From Flagellimonas aequoris (GTDB lineage: Bacteria; Bacteroidota; Bacteroidia; Flavobacteriales; Flavobacteriaceae): a stretch of DNA of 64,000 bases. A program made the position numbers and the translations under genes. The stretch covers positions 465,811 to 529,810 of the forward strand of contig NZ_QXFJ01000023.1 in the NCBI RefSeq assembly GCF_003584165.1. The letters run 5' to 3'. The notes below the pieces were generated by a model, which did not search any database, was not told where the DNA came from, and worked only from the letters and a program-made list of their open reading frames with translations. Shown one piece after another: positions 51,877-60,478 of this stretch (position 1 is the first letter of the stretch; each line of letters begins with the position of its first letter).

Positions 51877-52425
51877 TTAGGCTTCTATAGCTTCCAAAGG
51901 CTGAACCTCAGGAAAATCAATAGGTGTGCCCACAGTGTTGTTGATATAGTTGGAGATGGTCTTATCGCCCACCAAAACAATGGTATCAATCAAATTTTCC
52001 TTTGTCCACCCCGCATTAAAGAAGTTTTCCAAAACGCTGGCATCGGCTTTTCCTTGGTTTTCGGTAATGTTTTTGGCCAATTTTGCCAAGGCATCCAATT
52101 TGGTGTCAAAAGAAGCTTTACCGGCCCTCAACTCCAAAATCTGACTATCGGTATACCCGTTCATCTTACCAATGGCGGTATGTGCGGCCAAACAATAGTC
52201 ACAATTGTTCACTTGGCTCACGGCCAAGTTCACTACTTCTTTTTCTTTGGCTTTCAAAGAAGTTTTGGCATTGGCAAAGGTTAGATAATTGCCCAGTGCA
52301 TTTTGGGAATAGGCAAAGGTGGCATACAGGTTGGGAACAAAGCCCAAGGCTTTTTCCAAGTTGTCAAAAATGGCCTGATTGGCGGCGCTTACTTCTTCTT
52401 TTTTAGGTACATTGAATGTGCTCAT
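51877..52425 (-). CDS. carboxymuconolactone decarboxylase/AhpD-family protein
   Basis: The 182-residue all-helical protein has the peroxidase-like redox centre VNNCDYCLAAHTAIGK (CxxC with nearby His, residues about 73-88), the AhpD-type active site. The start MSTFNVPKKEEVSAANQAIF and GFVPNLYATFAYSQNALGNY are typical of the uncharacterised peroxidase-related group. It probably protects against peroxide or organic hydroperoxide. A 51-codon gene lies 28 bp upstream in the same direction. Confidence 0.88.
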   Translation of the reverse strand: MSTFNVPKKEEVSAANQAIFDNLEKALGFVPNLYATFAYSQNALGNYLTFANAKTSLKAKEKEVVNLAVSQVNNCDYCLAAHTAIGKMNGYTDSQILELRAGKASFDTKLDALAKLAKNITENQGKADASVLENFFNAGWTKENLIDTIVLVGDKTISNYINNTVGTPIDFPEVQPLEAIEA

Positions 52426-52453
52426 GATTTAATTTATTTAATGTTATAATGGA

Positions 52454-52609
52454 TTAATAATTCTGAATGAAGGGTTTCTCGGCATCACAGTAAAAATCGT
52501 GATGGAACTTTTGCTCACAATGCTCCACTGCGACCAACGGTTGTTGCTGCTTGGGCGAGCTTCTAAAAATTTCGATAAGGTTGAAAATGGGTTTATCGTT
52601 TGCTTTCAT
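52454..52609 (-). CDS. 51-residue hypothetical protein upstream of the AhpD-like gene
   Basis: The frame reads MKANDKPIFNLIEIFRSSPK, then QQQPLVAVEHCEQKFHHDFY and ends IQNY. It has two Cys and a His-rich segment (EHCEQKFHHDFYCD), suggesting metal or redox chemistry. No family recognised. It fills the space between the AraC gene and the AhpD-like gene, all on the minus strand, and no other frame explains this stretch. Confidence 0.5.
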   Translation of the reverse strand: MKANDKPIFNLIEIFRSSPKQQQPLVAVEHCEQKFHHDFYCDAEKPFIQNY

Positions 52610-52701
52610 CTTTTACCTGTTTTTAAATTACAGAGCAAAGATGCGGTGATAAGGGAGGTAAGGGTTAGGAGGGATTTCCCGTTGACTTGTTCAACTTTCC
52701 C

Positions 52702-53550
52702 TTAGGCAACAAAAACAAGGCTTTCTCTATATTCCGAGGGCGTCATTTGGGTCATTTTCTTAAAAAACCTGCTAAAATGGGCAGCGTCATTGAACCCAAG
52801 ATCGAAGGCGATTTCTTGGTTTTGTTTATCGGTATAATTGATGAGTCGTTTGGATTCCAAGGCAATCCGATCCAAAATAATCTGTTGGGGCGATCTCTGG
52901 TTGTAGATGGAAAATAGGTTGGAAAGTGTTTTTGGGGATTTGAAGAGCATTTCGGCATAATCGCTTACCCTTCTCTTGGTCTTATAATGTAGGTCTACTA
53001 AATAATTAAACCTTCTGATGATGTCGATTTGGTCGTTATCGAGTGTTTTTACGATCAATTGTTCCTTTGCCAACCGGGTACTCAGGATAATCATTCGCTT
53101 TAAGAGCATTTGGAGCATATCCCCTTGGATGTTGTCCGGGGTGGAAAACTCTTCCACGAACATGTCGTACAACAAATTGTACTTGTTCAATTGATCTTCT
53201 GAAATGGTAACGATGGGAAGGTCTTGGGTGCCAAAGAACAAAATACCATTACAAGACACTTCGCTATCATGGTCGAATATGCAATAAAACTCCCTGTTGA
53301 AAAGGATGGCGGCCAACGGCAATTGTGATGCCTCAAGGGATACATGCTGCAAATTGGTTACGGTCATCAACTGATTGGGTAAGAGTTCCACCATCATGCC
53401 ATCAACTAACAGTCCAACGGGGTCGCAATTTCTATTCCATAAAAATTTGATGGTATTGGACGTATCCGAAAATCGATACTCATCTTTTTTGAAATCACTT
53501 GTCAAACCCAATATGGCCCCCAATCTGGAATCATTGTACTCGTATTTCAT
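52702..53550 (-). CDS. AraC family transcriptional regulator
   Basis: The start is taken at MKYEYNDSRLGAILGL; an in-frame start 12 codons earlier is also possible. The 282-residue protein has a cupin-like N-terminal sensing domain and a C-terminal AraC DNA-binding domain with two helix-turn-helix motifs: YAEMLFKSPKTLSNLFS (first) and IAFDLGFNDAAHFSRFFKKM then TQMTPSEYRESL (second). The organisation upstream of the peroxide-linked small gene and AhpD-like gene, same strand with a 92 bp gap, suggests it may control them. Confidence 0.9.
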   Translation of the reverse strand: MKYEYNDSRLGAILGLTSDFKKDEYRFSDTSNTIKFLWNRNCDPVGLLVDGMMVELLPNQLMTVTNLQHVSLEASQLPLAAILFNREFYCIFDHDSEVSCNGILFFGTQDLPIVTISEDQLNKYNLLYDMFVEEFSTPDNIQGDMLQMLLKRMIILSTRLAKEQLIVKTLDNDQIDIIRRFNYLVDLHYKTKRRVSDYAEMLFKSPKTLSNLFSIYNQRSPQQIILDRIALESKRLINYTDKQNQEIAFDLGFNDAAHFSRFFKKMTQMTPSEYRESLVFVA

Positions 53551-53636
53551 GTTTTCTAGGTTGATTTCCTCGTTGGTATTACCCAACCCAAAATCAGTCT
53601 ATTTCCCAGACGGAAACTTACAGTTTAAGCCCTATC

Positions 53637-53673
53637 AAAAAAGAAACCCCTTGTTACGGATTGTATCAAGGGG
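53637..53673 (-). terminator. intrinsic terminator after pyk
   Basis: Arms CCCCTTG and CAAGGGG around a 13-nt loop, followed on the minus strand by TTTCTTTTTTG, 26 bp past the pyk stop. Confidence 0.85.
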
Positions 53674-53698
53674 CCTCGGTATCTATAAAAAGGTATTC

Positions 53699-55141
53699 CT
53701 AAAAATTACAGGTTTCTATTTCGGTCACACGAAGGGTGTTCACCATACCTTTTTCTTTAATCGGCATCGCAGCAAGACTGACCAACATATCTCCTACACC
53801 CAAAAATCCTTGTTTGCAGGCAATTTGGTTAACATCCTCTATGGTCTGGTCTGTAGACACAAACTTGTCATAGTAGAAAGCCTTTACCCCCCATAAAAGG
53901 TTTAATTGGGTCAAGATCCTTCGGTTGGATGTAAACACCAAAATATGGGCACTTGGTCTCCAAGCAGAAATTTGGAACGCGGTATACCCACTGTTGGTGA
54001 GGGTAGAAATGGCCTTGGCCTCAATATCGTTGGCCAACAAAGCGGCATGGTAACAAACCGATTTGGTGATATACCTTTTGGTTCTGATGCTTGGAGGTGT
54101 CTGGGGCACCTTGATCAAACTAGATCCTTCCACGTTCATACAGATACTCGCCATTTTTTCGATGACCTGAACGGGATAGTTCCCCACGGAAGTTTCACCG
54201 GAAAGCATCACGGCATCCGCACCGTCCATCACGGAGTTGGCCACATCGTTAACCTCGGCTCGGGTGGGGGTCAAACTTGTTATCATGGTCTCCATCATCT
54301 GGGTGGCGATGATTACAGGTATCCTCGCTTTTTTGGCACGTAGTACCAATTTCTTTTGGATCAACGGCACCTCGTGGGCAGGCACTTCAACTCCCAAATC
54401 CCCACGGGCCACCATCAACCCGTCACAATAGGTTACGATCTTATCAATATTTTCAACGGCCTCGGGCTTTTCAATCTTGGCCACAATCGGAATTTTATGA
54501 TCGGAATGCTCTTTGATCAATTCCTGAAGATCAATAAGATCTTGACTATGACGTACAAAGGACAGTGCCATCCAATCCACTTTTTGACCAATGGCAAAAA
54601 TGGCATCCTTGATGTCTTTTTTTGTCAATGCGGGAAGGGAAATATTGGTGTTGGGGAGGTTGACCCCTTTTTTCGATTTTAGCGGACCTCCTTGGATTAC
54701 CGTGGTTTTTACTTCGTCTTCCCCATTGGTGGATTTTACTTCAAAAATCAGTTTCCCATCATCCAAAAGGATACGTTCCCCTGGCTTTACATCTTTGGGA
54801 AAGTTCTGATAATTCATATAAACACGCTGGGCATTGCCTTCAAAAGGTTCGCCGGTCACAAAGGTCACTTCATCTCCGGGTTCCACTATGGCTTCACCTC
54901 CCATCACCCCCACACGGAGTTTCGGCCCTTGTAAGTCTGCTAGGATTGCTGTGTTTACCTCCAACTCTTCATTTAGTTCCCTGATCATTTTGATGCGTTC
55001 GGCAACATCCTCGTAAGCGGCATGGGAAAAGTTTATCCTAAAAACATCGACTCCTGCCTCAATCATTGCCTTCAACGTTTCTTTCTTACTGGTGGCAGGC
55101 CCCAATGTTGCTACAATTTTAGTCTTCTTTCTAGTTGGCAT
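53699..55141 (-). CDS. pyk: pyruvate kinase
   Basis: This 480-residue glycolytic enzyme makes pyruvate and ATP from phosphoenolpyruvate. Core motifs: KTKIVATLGPATSKKETLKA, VDVFRINFSHA, the substrate/metal region IPIVAKIEKPEAVENIDKI with VARGDLGVEVP, VIIATQMMETMI and DGADAVMLSGETSVGNYP. A C-terminal regulatory-type domain follows (SICMNVEGSSLIK onwards). It is 2 bp after the IPExxxVDY gene and ends with a strong terminator. Confidence 0.97.
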   Translation of the reverse strand: MPTRKKTKIVATLGPATSKKETLKAMIEAGVDVFRINFSHAAYEDVAERIKMIRELNEELEVNTAILADLQGPKLRVGVMGGEAIVEPGDEVTFVTGEPFEGNAQRVYMNYQNFPKDVKPGERILLDDGKLIFEVKSTNGEDEVKTTVIQGGPLKSKKGVNLPNTNISLPALTKKDIKDAIFAIGQKVDWMALSFVRHSQDLIDLQELIKEHSDHKIPIVAKIEKPEAVENIDKIVTYCDGLMVARGDLGVEVPAHEVPLIQKKLVLRAKKARIPVIIATQMMETMITSLTPTRAEVNDVANSVMDGADAVMLSGETSVGNYPVQVIEKMASICMNVEGSSLIKVPQTPPSIRTKRYITKSVCYHAALLANDIEAKAISTLTNSGYTAFQISAWRPSAHILVFTSNRRILTQLNLLWGVKAFYYDKFVSTDQTIEDVNQIACKQGFLGVGDMLVSLAAMPIKEKGMVNTLRVTEIETCNF

Positions 55142-55143
55142 TG

Positions 55144-55608
55144 TTAAAAGATTAAATTTCTTTTTGATTTTAAGGTCTCCGTGTCCAAGGGATATGCTGT
55201 AATGACCTTCGATATCTTGTTGATGGCTTTTATTTTCTGGACCAAGATGTCATCTTCCGCAGCATCCACTTTTAAAAAATAGTCCACCTCTTTCCGCTCC
55301 TTGATCAAATGATCGGTCCTTGTTGAAACGTTGTTCGCGAACAACCCCTCCGAGGGAATGATTTCCTCTACCTCACATTTGTTCGAAATCAAGGTCCAAT
55401 ACATATGGTTGAGCTCGTCGTCCCAATCGAACACAGCGTAGGTTTGGTTCTGATCCAGATGAAGGTCGTTCTTCATTCTTTTCAAGTGCAACCCGCAATT
55501 GGAATTTATGGCATAAGTGATGGCATAATCCTCCAAATTACTGTGTATGGCGATGAGCTGAAAGCTATCATCGAAAAAGTCGGCCGATATCTTGTGCGTT
55601 GTCAACAT
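55144..55608 (-). CDS. IPExxxVDY family protein
   Basis: The 154-residue protein of unknown function is found in Bacteroidota between rnc and pyk. The family's name motif appears as HLIKERKEVDYFLKVDA, with Lys where the Pro normally is. DWDDELNHMYWTLISNKCEV precedes it. Location 2 bp upstream of pyk and about 110 bp after rnc matches the usual gene order, supporting the call. Confidence 0.88.
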   Translation of the reverse strand: MLTTHKISADFFDDSFQLIAIHSNLEDYAITYAINSNCGLHLKRMKNDLHLDQNQTYAVFDWDDELNHMYWTLISNKCEVEEIIPSEGLFANNVSTRTDHLIKERKEVDYFLKVDAAEDDILVQKIKAINKISKVITAYPLDTETLKSKRNLIF

Positions 55609-55718
55609 GCCTTAACACGAGCTGTAAATATAGTCTTAATCCGATTCAATGCCTAGTTATTACAAGACAATACACTTATAAATCAAACGAAAACGATTGA
55701 ATTTACTATTATTTAAAA

Positions 55719-56456
55719 TTATGGATTTTCTATTTTGTTCTGCAAGGCAAAATACGCGCGCTTGGATGCCTTTTCCTCCGCTTTCTTTTTGGAAGTAGCT
55801 CTTGCCTTGGCCAGGATACGGTCGCCAATGGTCAATTTTACGGCAAAATGTTTGAGTTCATCGTTGCCGGTATCCTCATAAACATGGTAGTTAAAAGGCT
55901 TTTTCTGCTTTTGGCACCATTCGATCACCAAGCTTTTATAGCTGATTACCTTTCCTTCCAACTGTTCAATGTCCACATAAGGTTCTATGACCCTTTCATG
56001 GATAAATTTTTCACAGTATTTGTAACCTCGGTCAAGATAGATGGCACCCACTAGGGCCTCGAACACATTTCCGTGAATGTTTTCCCCAAAATGCGACTTC
56101 GGTATCCTGCTTTCCACATATCGCAACAGGCCCAGATCCTTTCCCAATTCGTTCAGGTGCTTACGGCTGACCACCTTGGAGCGCATTTTGGTAAGATAGC
56201 CCTCATCTCCCTCGGGAACTTCGTTGTATAAATGTCTGGAAATAATGGTCCCCAACATGGAGTCTCCTAAAAACTCCAATCGCTCATAGTTCATCGGGTT
56301 CCCGCTGGAATCCTTTTGGTTCATGGAGCGATGCAAAAAGGCCTTTTTGTAGATGTTGATGTCCTTGGGTTTAAAACCAAGTATCCTTTTCATTCCCAAA
56401 AAAAAATCCCCATCCGAGTTTGGATGGGAATTGAATATTTTGGAGGTGAGTTTCAT
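55719..56456 (-). CDS. rnc: ribonuclease III
   Basis: The 245-residue double-strand-specific RNase processes rRNA precursors and other duplexes. The signature NYERLEFLGDSMLGTIISRH holds the catalytic Glu/Asp, with FEALVGAIYLDRGY as the second motif. A dsRNA-binding domain closes the protein (VIEWCQKQKKPFNYHVYED, ILAKARATSKKKAEEKASKR). It is 9 bp downstream of fabF. Confidence 0.96.
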   Translation of the reverse strand: MKLTSKIFNSHPNSDGDFFLGMKRILGFKPKDINIYKKAFLHRSMNQKDSSGNPMNYERLEFLGDSMLGTIISRHLYNEVPEGDEGYLTKMRSKVVSRKHLNELGKDLGLLRYVESRIPKSHFGENIHGNVFEALVGAIYLDRGYKYCEKFIHERVIEPYVDIEQLEGKVISYKSLVIEWCQKQKKPFNYHVYEDTGNDELKHFAVKLTIGDRILAKARATSKKKAEEKASKRAYFALQNKIENP

Positions 56457-56465
56457 GTTACAAAA

Positions 56466-57716
56466 CTACCCTATTTTTTTAAATAACACGCAAGCATTGT
56501 GCCCTCCGAAACCAAAAGTATTACTCATGGCAACCTTTACTTCCCTGTTTTGTGCCTTGTTCAAGGTCAGGTTCAACGATGGGTCGATTTCTTCATCCAC
56601 TACACTATGATTAATGGTAGGTGGCACCAAGCTGTGTTCCATGGCCAATATGGAGGCAATGGCCTCAATGGCCCCTGCTGCTCCCAATAAATGCCCGGTC
56701 ATGGATTTGGTAGAGTTGATGTTGATGTTGGGCGCGTGGTCTCCAAAAACTTTGGAAATCGCTTTCAACTCTGCCACATCCCCCAAAGGTGTTGATGTAC
56801 CGTGCGTGTTGATGGCGTCCACATCCTCTGGTTTCAACCCTGCATTTTCCAAGCAGTTTTCCATCACTTTTACCACTCCAATTCCTTCCGGATGTGGTGC
56901 GGTCATATGGTAGGCATCACTGGAAAGTCCACCACCAAGTACTTCGGCATAAATCTTAGCGCCTCTTGCCTTGGCGTGTTCGTATTCTTCCAGAATAAGT
57001 GCCCCGGCACCCTCCCCCAATACAAAACCATCCCTTGTTGCATCAAAAGGTCTTGAAGCTGTTTCGGGACTTTCATTTCTTGTAGACAAGGCATGCATGG
57101 CATTGAATCCGCCCATACCTGCAATGGTCACTGCCGCCTCGCTACCTCCGGTAACGATAACATCGCAATGGCCCAAACGGATATAGTTGAGTGCATCTAT
57201 CATCGCATTGGCCGAAGACGCACATGCTGAAACCGTGGTATAGTTAGGTCCCATGAACCCATGCTTTATGGAAATGTTCCCTGGAGCGATATCAGCAATC
57301 ATTTTGGGGATGAAGAACGGATTAAAACGTGGTGTGCCATCACCTTGGGCGTAGCCAATCACCTCGTTCTGGAAAGTCTCCAATCCCCCGATTCCGGCAC
57401 CCCATACAACGCCGACCCTAAATTTGTCCACATTGTTCAGGTCAATCCCAGAATCCGCAATGGCTTCATCGGAAGATACCAGTGCATATTGTGCAAACCT
57501 GTCGAGCTTACGGGCTTCTTTTCTGTCAAAGAAGTCGTTGGGGTCATATCCTTTTAACTCGCAGGCAAATTTTGTCTTGAACTTTTCGGTGTCAAAATAC
57601 GTAATGGGCGCAGAACCGCTCTTGCCGGTCCGTAGTCCTTCCCAATAAGCTTCCAGATTGTTGCCAATTGGGGTCAATGCCCCCATTCCGGTAACCACAA
57701 CTCGCTTTAACTGCAT
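56466..57716 (-). CDS. fabF: beta-ketoacyl-ACP synthase II
   Basis: The 416-residue thiolase-fold condensing enzyme elongates acyl-ACP with malonyl-ACP. The Cys-His-His catalytic set lies in TVSACASSANAMIDA, INTHGTSTPLGD and STKSMTGHLLGAAGA. The start VVTGMGALTPIGNNLEAYWE is standard. It follows acpP by about 100 bp carrying a terminator-like hairpin, so fabF is probably made in smaller amounts than ACP. Confidence 0.97.
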   Translation of the reverse strand: MQLKRVVVTGMGALTPIGNNLEAYWEGLRTGKSGSAPITYFDTEKFKTKFACELKGYDPNDFFDRKEARKLDRFAQYALVSSDEAIADSGIDLNNVDKFRVGVVWGAGIGGLETFQNEVIGYAQGDGTPRFNPFFIPKMIADIAPGNISIKHGFMGPNYTTVSACASSANAMIDALNYIRLGHCDVIVTGGSEAAVTIAGMGGFNAMHALSTRNESPETASRPFDATRDGFVLGEGAGALILEEYEHAKARGAKIYAEVLGGGLSSDAYHMTAPHPEGIGVVKVMENCLENAGLKPEDVDAINTHGTSTPLGDVAELKAISKVFGDHAPNININSTKSMTGHLLGAAGAIEAIASILAMEHSLVPPTINHSVVDEEIDPSLNLTLNKAQNREVKVAMSNTFGFGGHNACVLFKKIG

Positions 57717-57756
57717 TGAACTATTTTTTTACCCTTTAGACCTAAATTATAAAAAA

Positions 57757-57790
57757 AATTATCCATGCGATCATCACCACATGGATAATT
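57757..57790 (-). terminator. terminator/attenuator between acpP and fabF
   Basis: Perfect 10-bp arms AATTATCCAT and ATGGATAATT flank a 14-nt loop; on the minus strand a T run (seven or more T) follows. It would end most acpP messages and let part of transcription continue into fabF. Confidence 0.8.
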
Positions 57791-57817
57791 TAAAATCTTT
57801 AGTAATATATCATATAA

Positions 57818-58051
57818 TTACTTCGCTTCTTCTATGTAGCTAATGGCTTGACCAACAGTAGCGATGTTTTCTGCCTGGTCGTCCGGTATTTGGATATCAA
57901 ATTCTTTCTCAAACTCCATGATAAGTTCAACAGTGTCCAAGGAATCCGCCCCTAAATCGTTGGTAAAGCTGGCTTCAGCAACTACCTCATTCTCATCAAC
58001 ACCGAGTTTATCAACGATGATAGCCTTTACTCTTGATGCAATGTCTGACAT
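57818..58051 (-). CDS. acpP: acyl carrier protein
   Basis: The start is at [17 protein letters not shown]; a frame reaching further upstream is open but unneeded. The 77-residue acidic helical protein has the phosphopantetheine-attachment Ser in [20 protein letters not shown]. It carries growing acyl chains for fatty acid synthesis and for the desaturase at 12240-13235. It has its own promoter box and a downstream attenuator. Confidence 0.97.
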   Translation of the reverse strand: MSDIASRVKAIIVDKLGVDENEVVAEASFTNDLGADSLDTVELIMEFEKEFDIQIPDDQAENIATVGQAISYIEEAK

Positions 58052-58083
58052 AATTATTGTGGTTTTAAAAATTTTATCGTTGG

Positions 58084-58091
58084 CAAAAATA
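58084..58091 (-). promoter_or_regulatory. putative -7 element of the acpP promoter
   Basis: TATTTTTG (minus strand) fits TAnnTTTG, 32 bp before the acpP ATG, leaving a short leader of about 25 bases. A TTTG -33 box is not clear. Confidence 0.5.
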
Positions 58092-58212
58092 TAAAACTTT
58101 GGATTAAATACATCATTTGTCGATAAAATGTGCTCCAAATTAAACTTCTTAAGGCTCAGTACCTTACTTTAGCCGCCTGAAGTTAGTCCAAAATCATATC
58201 AAATCCTAACAG

Positions 58213-58776
58213 ATGAAACAAATTGTCATTTTGGCCTCTGGCAGTGGCTCCAACGCAGAGAACATCATTACATATTTTCAGGAAAGCCCTGGAATTGAGG
58301 TGGCAGCGGTACTTACCAATAAGAAAGAGGCAAAGGTCTTGGAACGTTGTGATAGACTTGGGGTTCCCGCTTTTTATTTTAACCGGACTTCCTTCACAAA
58401 TTCTAATGCCGTGGTACAAGTGTTAAAAGGTTTTTCCGCCGATTTGGTGGTATTGGCCGGTTTCCTTTGGAAAATTCCAGAAAATATGATTGCTGCCTTT
58501 CCGAACAAGATCATCAACATACACCCAGCACTGCTTCCAAAATATGGTGGTAAGGGGATGTATGGCGAAAGGGTTCATCAAGCAGTAAAGGAAAACAGCG
58601 AAACCGAAACGGGCATCACCATTCATTATGTAAATGAACATTATGACGAGGGTGCCATCATCTTTCAGGCCAAGACCGCAGTAAACCCTTCAGATGATGC
58701 CAATAGCATAGCCGAAAAGGTACACCAATTGGAATACGAACATTTTCCCAAGATCATTGAAAAACTTTTGAGCTGA
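58213..58776 (+). CDS. purN: phosphoribosylglycinamide formyltransferase
   Basis: The 187-residue enzyme transfers a formyl group from 10-formyl-THF to GAR in purine synthesis. LASGSGSNAENIITYFQES is the phosphate-binding start. INIHPALLPKYGGKGMYGER holds the catalytic Asn/His, with TGITIHYVNEHYDEGAIIFQ carrying the Asp region. It is divergent from acpP, and its stop overlaps the RNase H start by one base. Confidence 0.96.
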   Translation: MKQIVILASGSGSNAENIITYFQESPGIEVAAVLTNKKEAKVLERCDRLGVPAFYFNRTSFTNSNAVVQVLKGFSADLVVLAGFLWKIPENMIAAFPNKIINIHPALLPKYGGKGMYGERVHQAVKENSETETGITIHYVNEHYDEGAIIFQAKTAVNPSDDANSIAEKVHQLEYEHFPKIIEKLLS

Positions 58777-59411
58777 TGGCGAAAAAAGCAAAGTTTTATG
58801 TGGTCTGGAAGGGCAAACACCCCGGGATTTTCGAATCGTGGGCAGATTGCAAGGCCCAAATTGAAGGATACAAGGGTGCCGAATACAAATCCTTTTCCTC
58901 TTTTGCCGAAGCCAAAAAGGCCTACAATGGCAACTATGCCGATTATAAAGGAACCACAAAGGGCAAATCGGAACTTTCGCAGCAAGAACTCCTAAAAATT
59001 GGGGATCCCAATTATAATTCCATAGCCGTGGATGCAGCTTCCAGTGGCAATCCCGGCAAGATGGAATACCGCGGTGTGGACACCAAAACCAAAAAAGTTC
59101 TCTTCCACCAAGGGCCTTTTGAGCAAGGCACCAGCAACGTGGGCGAATTCTTGGCTTTGGTACATGGACTTGCTTTTTTAAAGCAGAAAAAAAGTGACCG
59201 CATCCTATATTCCGATTCCAGGATTGCCATAGGCTGGGTACGAAAAGGCAAATGTGGCACCAAGTTGGATAAAACCTCAAAAAATGCCAAGCTTTTTGAA
59301 CTCATAGAACGGGCAGAGGATTGGTTAAAAAAGAACCGTTACACCACCCCCATCGTAAAATGGGAAACCAGGGCGTGGGGTGAAATCCCTGCTGACTTCG
59401 GCAGAAAATAG
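58776..59411 (+). CDS. RNase H with N-terminal viroplasmin-type domain
   Basis: The 211-residue enzyme has a caulimovirus viroplasmin-like RNA/DNA hybrid-binding domain (residues 5-50, FYVVWKGKHPGIFESWADCK and AEYKSFSSFAEAKKAY), a linker, and an RNase HI domain (residues 85-211) with Asp in IAVDAASSGNPGKMEY, Glu in NVGEFLALVHGLAFL and Asp in ILYSDSRIAIGW. It removes RNA from hybrids at replication. Start overlaps the purN stop (TGATGG). Confidence 0.93.
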   Translation: MAKKAKFYVVWKGKHPGIFESWADCKAQIEGYKGAEYKSFSSFAEAKKAYNGNYADYKGTTKGKSELSQQELLKIGDPNYNSIAVDAASSGNPGKMEYRGVDTKTKKVLFHQGPFEQGTSNVGEFLALVHGLAFLKQKKSDRILYSDSRIAIGWVRKGKCGTKLDKTSKNAKLFELIERAEDWLKKNRYTTPIVKWETRAWGEIPADFGRK

Positions 59412-59484
59412 TCGGTTGATTACCCTATTTTGTCAATTTTTTGCAAATGCTCCACCCATAGTACCATATGGAACTTCTATATCT

Positions 59485-59492
59485 TATATTTG
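59485..59492 (+). promoter_or_regulatory. putative -7 promoter element for the PfkB-family kinase gene
   Basis: TATATTTG is a perfect TAnnTTTG box 17 bp before the kinase ATG, with no clear -33 element; the leader would be very short. Confidence 0.45.
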
Positions 59493-59508
59493 CACCAAAA
59501 TTCAGGGA

Positions 59509-60435
59509 ATGGGCAAATTGCTGATTGTGGGATCTATGGCCTTTGACGCCATTGAGACCCCATTTGGAAAGACTGGCAGAATATTGGGCGGTGCCGGAAC
59601 CTTTATTGGTCTTGCCGCCTCACAATTTAAACTGGATGCTGCCATCGTCTCCGTAGTGGGCGACGACTTTCCCCAGTCCTATATGGATATCCTAAAAAAC
59701 AAGAACATTGACCTTACCGGTGTGGAAGTGGTGAAAGGCGGAAAAACGTTTTTCTGGGAAGGAAAATATCATAACGACCTGAATTCTCGCGACACCTTGG
59801 TCACCGAGCTGAACACCTTGGCCGATTTCAACCCAATCGTTCCCGCTGATTTTACTGCTGCAGATGTGGTCATGTTGGGCAACCTACATCCCAATATCCA
59901 AATGGGTGTAATTAATCAGATGGAAGAACGACCAAAGTTGATCATACTGGATACCATGAACTTTTGGATGAACAGTACTTGGGACGAATTGATGGCAGTG
60001 ATCAAAAAAATTGATGTGATTACCATTAATGATGAAGAGGCGCGACAGATGACGAGTGAATATTCCTTGGTGAAGGCTGCAGCGAAAATTCAAGAAATGG
60101 GTCCTAAGTATGTGGTCATCAAAAAAGGAGAGCATGGTGCCCTGTTGTTCCATAAAGAGAACATTTTCTTTGCCCCGGCACTTCCTTTGGAAGAGGTTTT
60201 TGATCCCACCGGAGCTGGCGATACCTTCGCGGGCGGATTTGCCGGATATTTGACCGAAATGGGAAATATTTCATTCGAGAGTATGAAGAATGCCATCATC
60301 CATGGATCTAACCTAGCCTCCTTTTGTGTGGAGCGCTTTGGTACGGAACGCATGGTAGACCTGCAAAAACGCGAAGTAGATGCGCGTTTGATACAGTTTA
60401 GGGACTTGACACAGTTCAATATAGAATTAACATAA
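59509..60435 (+). CDS. PfkB-family sugar/nucleoside kinase
   Basis: The start is at MGKLLIVGSMAFDAIETPFG; a longer frame starts within the RNase H gene. The 308-residue ribokinase-type enzyme has GAGTFIGLAASQFKLDAAIV near the N-terminus, VVIKKGEHGALLF and the C-terminal DPTGAGDTFAGGFAGYL with the catalytic Asp. The position before purF and after purN hints at a nucleoside or ribose substrate, but that is inference. Ends 7 bp before a strong terminator. Confidence 0.85.
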   Translation: MGKLLIVGSMAFDAIETPFGKTGRILGGAGTFIGLAASQFKLDAAIVSVVGDDFPQSYMDILKNKNIDLTGVEVVKGGKTFFWEGKYHNDLNSRDTLVTELNTLADFNPIVPADFTAADVVMLGNLHPNIQMGVINQMEERPKLIILDTMNFWMNSTWDELMAVIKKIDVITINDEEARQMTSEYSLVKAAAKIQEMGPKYVVIKKGEHGALLFHKENIFFAPALPLEEVFDPTGAGDTFAGGFAGYLTEMGNISFESMKNAIIHGSNLASFCVERFGTERMVDLQKREVDARLIQFRDLTQFNIELT

Positions 60436-60440
60436 ATACC

Positions 60441-60466
60441 TGCCCTGAAAATTTCGGGGCATTTTT
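60441..60466 (+). terminator. intrinsic terminator between the kinase and purF genes
   Basis: TGCCCTGAAA folds onto TTTCGGGGCA (one T-G pair) and is followed by TTTTTATTT; the purF ATG is 13 bp further on. Confidence 0.8.
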
Positions 60467-60478
60467 ATTTGGTTTATT

